In this document: one piece after another, positions 6,640 to 10,583 of the stretch
Layout: each line of letters begins with the position of its first letter
How positions within the stretch are numbered: the stretch's first letter is position 1
Origin: Pseudonocardiales bacterium
Lineage (GTDB): Bacteria > Actinomycetota > Actinomycetes > Mycobacteriales > Jatrophihabitantaceae
NCBI GenBank assembly: GCA_030840415.1
Contig: JAVEEO010000057.1
Span: 1-10,583, forward strand
Reading direction: 5' to 3'
Length of the DNA: 10,583 nucleotides
Notes under the pieces: generated by a model
Databases searched by the model: none
The model's input: the letters and a program-made list of their open reading frames with translations, nothing else
Told to the model about the DNA's origin: nothing
Made by a program: the position numbers and the translations under genes

Positions 6640-8012
6640 CCGCTGCTCACCGGGAGTTCGGCCAGCCGGCCGTGCTCGGAATCGGTCGTGCCCGCCAGTT
6701 CGTCGAACAGGGAGAGCACCTGGGTCTGCATGGTCCGAGCGGCCGCCAGATCCGGGGCGACCACGCAGTAGGCAACGCTTCGGTCGGGCATCAGGGTCGA
6801 AGTGAGCACGACCCCGGTTCCGGTTGCCTTGTCGAAGGCCAGTCCGGCACCGGCAAGCTGCTCGACTGCGGCCGCGAACGAGGGCACCACCCAGTCGTGC
6901 AGTTCCATAATCACCCGCTGATCCCGGTGCTCCGCGGCAAGCAACCTGTCGTTGATGACGACGTGCAGGTGGGTGGAACCACTCATCCGGGCGTTCGTTT
7001 CGCTGATGAAGAGATCTCCTGCCGGCGTCAGTAGCGCATCGACGCTGAGATAACCGCGATAGCCGATCGCGTGATAGGCGCTGGCCAACGCCATTCCGAC
7101 TGCCACCAGCGCGCTTCGAGCAGCCAGGTTCAATACCTGCGGAGGAACGATCTCGCCGATGGGAAGCGGCGACATCAGGATCTCACCGACACCGACCGGT
7201 ACCGGACCGTCGTCGCCAACCAGGTACTCGCTGTACACGGTGTCGCAGCCGGTCAGGTAGTGCTCGACTATCAGCCGGTGCCGACCCCCTGCGGTGAGTC
7301 GATTCCAATGCTGGTCGAAGTAATCGCACACCGCTGACGCATCGGCAAGTACTGCCGAGGTGAACGCGCCGGCCGCTCGCACCCCGGCAACGGGACTCAG
7401 AATCTCGTTTCCATAACCGCCAGCGGCAAATTCCTGCTTGACGATCGCGCTGTTGCCCGCCGCGAGCAAGTCGCTGACCATGGCCTGCGCTTCGGCACGG
7501 CGGCCCGTGGCCAACCCTGCGACGAGGGGCACGCCTACCCCGGCCGCGATTGCCCGGAAGCACGCCTTGCTGTTGAGAAAGGCATCGCCGCCCTCAGCGC
7601 TGAAAGCGTGACCCGGCACCTGCAGGCCCACCGCGGCAGCCAGCCGCATCACGGGCACGTCCTTGTAGACGGCCAGCATCCGGTCGACACCTCGCTCCCG
7701 CACGACCGCTCGCACCTGCTCGCGGAAGCCGGCGTCGGCGATCCGGTCAGGGGTGAGGAGATCGGCGCCGAGCCCATCGGGGGGTGGGCACAGCACCAAC
7801 AGCGATTCCGGCTCGGTAGCGGTCAATCCGGTGACGTAGTCGCGGTAGTCGGCTGGAGGCTGGTATGGCAGGAGCAGTACGTCGCCAGCACCCGCGAACC
7901 ACAAGAGTCGCTGTGCCGCACACCCGCCGGAGCGCCGTTGGGCGGGGCTGAGAGCTACCAGTTCGCCTGCCATCTCCTCGGTTCGGCTGTTGCCGACGAT
8001 CAGGGTGCTCAC
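6636..8012 (-). CDS. PGM1-type ATP-grasp peptide ligase, ketomemicin-type
   Basis: This ~458-residue protein has a pre-ATP-grasp domain (about 1-125: STLIVGN at the start, a CAAQRLLWFAGAGDVLLLP segment) and an ATP-grasp domain. Likely ATP and metal ligands are K149, K192 (IVKQEF), E250 (IVEHYL), D325 (SVDALL) and E338/N340 in SETNARMSG. A ~100-residue C-terminal domain follows. This layout and the ETNARMSGSTHLH motif are those of ligases related to PGM1 of pheganomycin, which activate a guanidino acid carboxylate as acyl-phosphate and join it to a peptide amine. The neighbouring amidinotransferase fits a guanidino acid (amidino-arginine) substrate. I prefer the GTG at 8012, because GAGAGG (8021-8026) lies 8 bases before it. 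The in-frame GTG at 8021 would overlap that site. First gene of the operon. Confidence 0.85.
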   Translation of the reverse strand: MSTLIVGNSRTEEMAGELVALSPAQRRSGGCAAQRLLWFAGAGDVLLLPYQPPADYRDYVTGLTATEPESLLVLCPPPDGLGADLLTPDRIADAGFREQVRAVVRERGVDRMLAVYKDVPVMRLAAAVGLQVPGHAFSAEGGDAFLNSKACFRAIAAGVGVPLVAGLATGRRAEAQAMVSDLLAAGNSAIVKQEFAAGGYGNEILSPVAGVRAAGAFTSAVLADASAVCDYFDQHWNRLTAGGRHRLIVEHYLTGCDTVYSEYLVGDDGPVPVGVGEILMSPLPIGEIVPPQVLNLAARSALVAVGMALASAYHAIGYRGYLSVDALLTPAGDLFISETNARMSGSTHLHVVINDRLLAAEHRDQRVIMELHDWVVPSFAAAVEQLAGAGLAFDKATGTGVVLTSTLMPDRSVAYCVVAPDLAAARTMQTQVLSLFDELAGTTDSEHGRLAELPVSSG

Positions 8013-8020
8013 AACTGTCA

Positions 8021-8026
8021 CCTCTC
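8021..8026 (-). promoter_or_regulatory. Ribosome binding site deciding the ligase start
   Basis: The minus strand reads GAGAGG here, with 8 bases to the GTG at 8012. The alternative GTG at 8021 would use the same bases as its own start region, so this site argues for the shorter protein. Confidence 0.6.
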
Positions 8027-8054
8027 AAGGATGCGAACTGGACACTTCAGCGCA

Positions 8055-8060
8055 TTTATA
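8055..8060 (-). promoter_or_regulatory. Possible -10 element for the ketomemicin-type operon
   Basis: The minus strand reads TATAAA at this position, five of six matches to the sigma-70-type -10 consensus, unusual in such GC-rich DNA. A transcript would start near 8048, leaving about 35 bases before the preferred ligase start at 8012. No good -35 hexamer sits 16-18 bases upstream (TAGTGC at 17), so activator dependence or a false match are both possible. Confidence 0.35.
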
Positions 8061-8063
8061 CCG

Positions 8064-8204
8064 TTAGTCCCCATTGAGCACTAGAGGGATGTACGGGTTT
8101 TTCTGGTCGCCGGAGCACAGCGCCATGATCACTTCATCGCTGGCTGGCGGGAGCCTCCATGCGACCCGTCGGCCAGTAGCGGAGACCCGGCAACGGTTGC
8201 CCAT
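8064..8204 (-). CDS. Candidate 46-residue small ORF upstream of the ligase
   Basis: An ATG at 8204 opens a 46-codon frame ending with TAA at 8064-8066, 51 bases before the preferred ligase start and on the same strand. The peptide is basic at first (MGNRCRVSATGRR), has two Cys (5 and 30), and ends DQKNPYIPLVLNGD. No family was recognised. About 74% of codons end in G or C, lower than in the neighbouring genes, and it contains a rare CTA codon. No Shine-Dalgarno sequence precedes the ATG; a candidate promoter at 8225-8253 would give a very short leader. PGM1 itself acts on ribosomally made peptides, which makes a peptide gene here interesting. However, the ketomemicin ligase uses enzymatically made dipeptides, so this may be a chance frame. 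Confidence 0.2.
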   Translation of the reverse strand: MGNRCRVSATGRRVAWRLPPASDEVIMALCSGDQKNPYIPLVLNGD

Positions 8205-8219
8205 GGCGGCAAAGGGCTC

Positions 8220-8248
8220 TTGTCAATATATAAGCAGAATGTTACTTT
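8220..8248 (+). promoter_or_regulatory. Candidate promoter for the secreted Ser/Thr-rich protein
   Basis: TTGTCA (8220-8225) and TACTTT (8243-8248) are spaced by 17 bases, an acceptable vegetative-sigma arrangement. Transcription would start near 8255, leaving about 70 bases of leader before the GTG at 8326. The surrounding AT-rich sequence supports a promoter, but the -10 match is only three of six. Confidence 0.35.
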
Positions 8249-8253
8249 TTCAG
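8225..8253 (-). promoter_or_regulatory. Candidate leftward promoter
   Basis: On the minus strand CTGAAA (8253-8248) and TATATT (8230-8225) are 17 bases apart, nine of twelve matches to the consensus. A start near 8218 would place the 46-codon ORF and then the ligase operon downstream. It overlaps the rightward candidate promoter, so the two would compete if both are real. Confidence 0.3.
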
Positions 8254-8325
8254 CCCGCTCCTAGTAGATTCTTAGGTTTCACAGGTTTGAGGTATTTATC
8301 CATCCCTAGTCCGAGGAGAACCCCC

Positions 8326-8934
8326 GTGAGAATCAGGTCCGAAAGAGGCGTCCACCCGCGCCGGCTGCGCAGAACCATGACCGCCGTGGCCGCGGCTGTC
8401 GGCATCAGCGCCGGCATGCTTGCCATCCCGACGTCGGCATATGCCATCCCGCTCGGCGGCTGGTGCTACGACCAGTGGTACGACGTATCGAGCGTCGGCA
8501 GCGTCACCCAAACGCCGCTGATCCCGACCAGGAGCTTTCAGAACAGCAGCAGCAGCACCACGGTCACCTGGAGCGAGAGCTACACCAACTCCACCACGTA
8601 CCAATCCACCTACTCGACCACCACCACGTTCTCCGGCGGCATCGACCTCGGGATCATCAAGATCGGAGTGAACTCGGCGCAGACGAGGACCACCCAGACC
8701 AGCATCACCGTGACCACGACCTCGTCCTTCAGCGCGCCGGTCCCGCCGCTCACCACCGCCTACGCGGACTACGGCACGTACAAGCTGCAGACCTCCGGGA
8801 CGTACAACGAGGAGAAGTACGGCTGCGATAACCACGACTTCGCCACGTTCAAGAGCGGCGCGCTGACCGCGTACAGCCTGACCAGCGTCGGTTGGCACTA
8901 CTGGGACTCGAGCGGCGGGAACAGCAACCTGTAA
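8326..8934 (+). CDS. Secreted Ser/Thr-rich protein, unknown function
   Basis: This 202-residue exported protein belongs to no family I can name. A long actinobacterial signal peptide (Arg-rich start, hydrophobic 18-34, cleavage likely after TSAYA, residue 40) leads to a mature ~162-residue protein. It has only two cysteines (47 and 167), probably one disulfide. Residues ~78-102 and ~119-136 are dominated by Thr and Ser alternating with hydrophobic residues, flanking a more apolar stretch GGIDLGIIKIGV (104-115). Such a strand-hairpin-strand pattern is seen in aerolysin-type beta-pore proteins, but this is only a resemblance. I chose the GTG at 8326 because AGGAG lies about 8 bases upstream and it is followed by a normal signal peptide. 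An upstream in-frame ATG at 8074 would add 84 residues of non-coding character. It is divergent from the biosynthetic operon; no functional tie is shown. Confidence 0.75.
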   Translation: MRIRSERGVHPRRLRRTMTAVAAAVGISAGMLAIPTSAYAIPLGGWCYDQWYDVSSVGSVTQTPLIPTRSFQNSSSSTTVTWSESYTNSTTYQSTYSTTTTFSGGIDLGIIKIGVNSAQTRTTQTSITVTTTSSFSAPVPPLTTAYADYGTYKLQTSGTYNEEKYGCDNHDFATFKSGALTAYSLTSVGWHYWDSSGGNSNL

Positions 8935-9039
8935 TGCGCTCCTGATCCGGCCGTCTCGTCACCGCGCGAGGTACTGAGCGGGGGCGAGGCGGCTGGCGGT
9001 GGTGCGGTTGATCGGCCTCCCGCTCGACAACGGCCTCCA

Positions 9040-9057
9040 ATCCCGCTAGGGCGGGAT
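9040..9057. promoter_or_regulatory. Perfect inverted repeat between secreted-protein and SDR genes
   Basis: ATCCCGC (9040-9046) and GCGGGAT (9051-9057) form a seven-base-pair stem with a TAGG loop, 43 bases before the SDR start. It could be a T-less terminator for the upstream gene or an operator in the SDR leader. The sequence does not decide between them. Confidence 0.4.
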
Positions 9058-9099
9058 AGCGTCGTTGTCGATTGGTCAGCGAGGCTGGAAGGAAGCACG

Positions 9100-9957
9100 A
9101 TGCCCTCATCGGTGGGTGCGGTGCTGGTGACCGGTTGCTCGTCAGGCATCGGACGGGCCACCGCCTTGTTACTGGCAGACCGCGGGCACACGGTCTACGC
9201 GACGGCTCGCCGTCGGGCTGCGCTGGCCGATCTGGCGGCGGCCGGCTGCCGCACTCTGGCACTGGATGTCACCGACGAGCAGTCCCGGCAGGCCGCCGTC
9301 GACACCGTGGTCGCCGAAGCGGGTGCGGTCGGCGCGTTGGTCAACAACGCCGGCTATTCCCAGTCCGGCGCGCTGGAAACCCTGGATCTCGACGAGGTCC
9401 GCCGGCAATTCGAGACCAACGTCTTCGGGCTGCTGCGGATGTGCCAACTGGTGCTGCCCGCCATGCGCGACCGCGGCGCCGGGCGGATCGTCAACGTCTC
9501 GTCCATGGGAGCGAACTTCACCTTTCCCGGCGGCGGCTCGTACCACGCGACCAAGTACGCGGTCGAGGCGCTGTCGGATGCGCTGCGCTTCGAGGTCGCC
9601 GGCTTCGGAGTCGGTGTCACGGTCATCCAGCCGGGAATCATCCGAACGTCGTTCAGCGAGCGGGCGGTCGCCGAGGTACCCGGGCCGGGCCGCCGCCCCG
9701 GGCCGTACGACGAGTTCAACCGCAGCGTGGCCGAGGCCACCCGCGAGGTCTACCAGCGCGGTCCGCTGGCCAGGCTGGGCGGTGAGCCAGAGACGGTGGC
9801 GAAGGTGATCGCCCGCGCCATCACCGCGCGGCGGGCGCCGGTGCGGATCCGGGTCACGCCGTCGGCGCACTACCTCGTGGCCCAGCACCGCTTGCTGCCG
9901 GCCCGGGTCTGGGACCGGTTCCTCCGCTCGCAGTTTCCGACCCCGGCCCGCTTCTGA
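9100..9957 (+). CDS. Classical SDR family oxidoreductase
   Basis: This 285-residue short-chain dehydrogenase/reductase has all classical landmarks. TGCSSGIG (11-18) is the Rossmann glycine motif, with ARR following strand 2 (36-38), which favours NADP(H). D56 lies in LALDVTD, NNAG is at 82-85, and the catalytic tetrad is Asn107, Ser135, Tyr148 and Lys152 (in SYHATKYAVE). IQPGIIRT is at about 195-202. The C-terminal extension of about 30 residues resembles the group of SDRs with long basic tails often called 17-beta-hydroxysteroid dehydrogenase-like. The substrate cannot be inferred. The ATG at 9100 follows GGAAGGAAG about 5 bases upstream. It is flanked by unrelated secreted-protein genes, so it probably forms its own transcription unit. 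Confidence 0.88.
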   Translation: MPSSVGAVLVTGCSSGIGRATALLLADRGHTVYATARRRAALADLAAAGCRTLALDVTDEQSRQAAVDTVVAEAGAVGALVNNAGYSQSGALETLDLDEVRRQFETNVFGLLRMCQLVLPAMRDRGAGRIVNVSSMGANFTFPGGGSYHATKYAVEALSDALRFEVAGFGVGVTVIQPGIIRTSFSERAVAEVPGPGRRPGPYDEFNRSVAEATREVYQRGPLARLGGEPETVAKVIARAITARRAPVRIRVTPSAHYLVAQHRLLPARVWDRFLRSQFPTPARF

Positions 9958-9999
9958 CCGGGCACGGCTACGCGGCCCTGAAAACGCTCGTCCGAGATC

Positions 10000-10027
10000 T
10001 GGACGTACGCGCCGATCGCGCTACGCT
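10000..10027 (+). promoter_or_regulatory. Weak candidate promoter for the amylase gene
   Basis: TGGACG (10000-10005) and TACGCT (10022-10027) are 16 bases apart, similar to some Streptomyces vegetative promoters. A start near 10034 would give a leader of about 80 bases. The hexamers are poor matches, and no maltose-operator direct repeats were recognised. Confidence 0.2.
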
Positions 10028-10113
10028 CTCGGTGGGCACGTGCACGATTTGATCGGATTTCACCCGGCAACCGCGGACGGCCCGTCACCCGCCCGCGCTG
10101 TCCAGGAGTTCCG

Positions 10114-10583
10114 ATGCCGCTTCCCCGCCGCCGTCTTCGTCGTATCCGATCAGCCCTCGGCGCGAGCCTTGCCGGCGGCGCCCTGGTGGCGGCCGCCCTG
10201 GTCGCGGCCGTGTTCACCGGCTCCGCGCCGGCCGCCGCCGCCAGCACCCCGCCGCGCGGCGACGTGATCGCCAACCTGTTCGAGTGGAACTGGAACTCGG
10301 TCGCCACCGAGTGCAGCACCGTGCTGGGCCCGAACGGCTACGGCGGGGTCCAGGTCGCGCCACCGCAGGAGTCGGTGACTCTGGCAAGCTCCGGGCACCC
10401 GTGGTGGGAGGTCTACCAGCCGGTCAGCTACCAGGTCAGCAGCCGGATGGGCAACCGCGCGGCCTTCGCGGCGATGGTCTCCACCTGCCACAACGCCGGG
10501 GTCAAGGTCTACGCCGACGCGGTGCTCAACCACATGACCGGGCAGAACAGCGCCGGCTCGGGTTACGCCGGCACCACGTTCAG
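10114..10583 (+). CDS. Secreted alpha-amylase (GH13), N-terminal part
   Basis: The frame from the ATG at 10114 stays open to the window end, giving the first 156 residues of a larger enzyme. A twin-arginine-like or Sec signal peptide (MPLPRRRLRRIR, hydrophobic 14-35, cleavage near residues 40-44) is followed by GDVIANLFEWNWNSVATEC (49-67). Then come GYGGVQVAPPQES (75-87), WWEVYQPVSYQ (97-107) and GVKVYADAVLNHM (129-141). The last holds conserved region I (DxxxNH) of GH13, and the set is typical of Streptomyces-type alpha-amylases that split internal alpha-1,4-glucan bonds outside the cell. The catalytic Asp, Glu and Asp residues and any starch-binding domain lie beyond the window. CAGGAG five bases upstream supports this start. 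It is truncated only by the window edge. Confidence 0.92.
   Translation, partial: MPLPRRRLRRIRSALGASLAGGALVAAALVAAVFTGSAPAAAASTPPRGDVIANLFEWNWNSVATECSTVLGPNGYGGVQVAPPQESVTLASSGHPWWEVYQPVSYQVSSRMGNRAAFAAMVSTCHNAGVKVYADAVLNHMTGQNSAGSGYAGTTF

Larger units (their letters stand above)
8013..8325. other. Divergent intergenic regulatory region
   Basis: This is the only gene-poor stretch above 300 bases. It separates the ligase operon (leftward) from the secreted-protein gene (rightward). Roughly 8218-8310 is clearly richer in A and T than the rest of the window and holds promoter-like hexamers on both strands. The section 8064-8204 holds an open 46-codon frame on the minus strand, listed separately. 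No long operator palindrome or riboswitch fold was recognised. Confidence 0.7.

Noticed and set aside
5650..6771. Plus-strand open frame (373 codons) across the reductase gene
   Set aside because: It is the complement of the quinone oxidoreductase-like gene, which has clear motifs and operon coupling; the antisense product looks like nothing known.
8074..8325. 84-codon N-terminal extension of the secreted protein from an upstream ATG
   Set aside because: It crosses the AT-rich promoter region, lacks coding character, and would bury the signal peptide. The GTG at 8326 has a good ribosome binding site.
9169..9888. Minus-strand open frame (239 codons) opposite the SDR gene
   Set aside because: The SDR on the plus strand has all catalytic motifs; the opposite frame is a compositional shadow.
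10036..10046. Short palindromes GCACGTGC and CGTGCACG upstream of the amylase gene
   Set aside because: Eight-base palindromes of this composition are expected by chance in such GC-rich DNA and match no operator I recognise.

Overview
The window comes from a high-GC, mycelium-type actinomycete. Nearly every codon ends in G or C, GTG starts are frequent, signal peptides are long and Arg-rich, and the right edge enters a Streptomyces-style secreted alpha-amylase. The genus cannot be read from the sequence. No tRNA, rRNA, CRISPR array or insertion sequence was seen.

The centre (about 1766-8021, minus strand) is a compact six-gene operon. In transcription order it encodes a PGM1-type ATP-grasp peptide ligase, an NADPH:quinone oxidoreductase-like reductase, a CitE/HpcH-type aldolase, an alpha-oxoamine synthase-like PLP enzyme, a MaoC-type dehydratase and an arginine:glycine amidinotransferase-like enzyme. 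This is the gene set I know from the ketomemicin pseudotripeptide clusters of Micromonospora, Salinispora and Streptomyces mobaraensis. In the scheme I recall, the aldolase joins a 2-oxo acid such as phenylpyruvate to malonyl-CoA. The MaoC enzyme dehydrates the product and the reductase saturates it. The PLP enzyme then condenses the acyl-CoA with an amino acid, with loss of CO2, giving a pseudodipeptide whose amide is replaced by a carbonyl-methylene link. The amidinotransferase makes amidino-arginine, and the ATP-grasp ligase couples it to the pseudodipeptide. No regulator, transporter or tailoring gene is visible, so the cluster appears complete and self-contained with both borders inside the window.

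Left of the operon are a truncated TfoX-like gene at the edge, a VOC (glyoxalase-fold) protein on the minus strand, and a secreted beta-lactamase-fold serine hydrolase on the plus strand that converges on the operon's end. Right of the operon is a 304-base, relatively AT-rich divergent intergenic region with candidate promoters in both directions and a 46-codon ORF just upstream of the ligase gene. Then, on the plus strand, come a small secreted Ser/Thr-rich protein of unknown function, a classical SDR oxidoreductase, and the first 156 codons of a secreted GH13 alpha-amylase cut by the window end.

All family names come from reading motifs by eye. No database search was run, and the ktm lettering is from memory.
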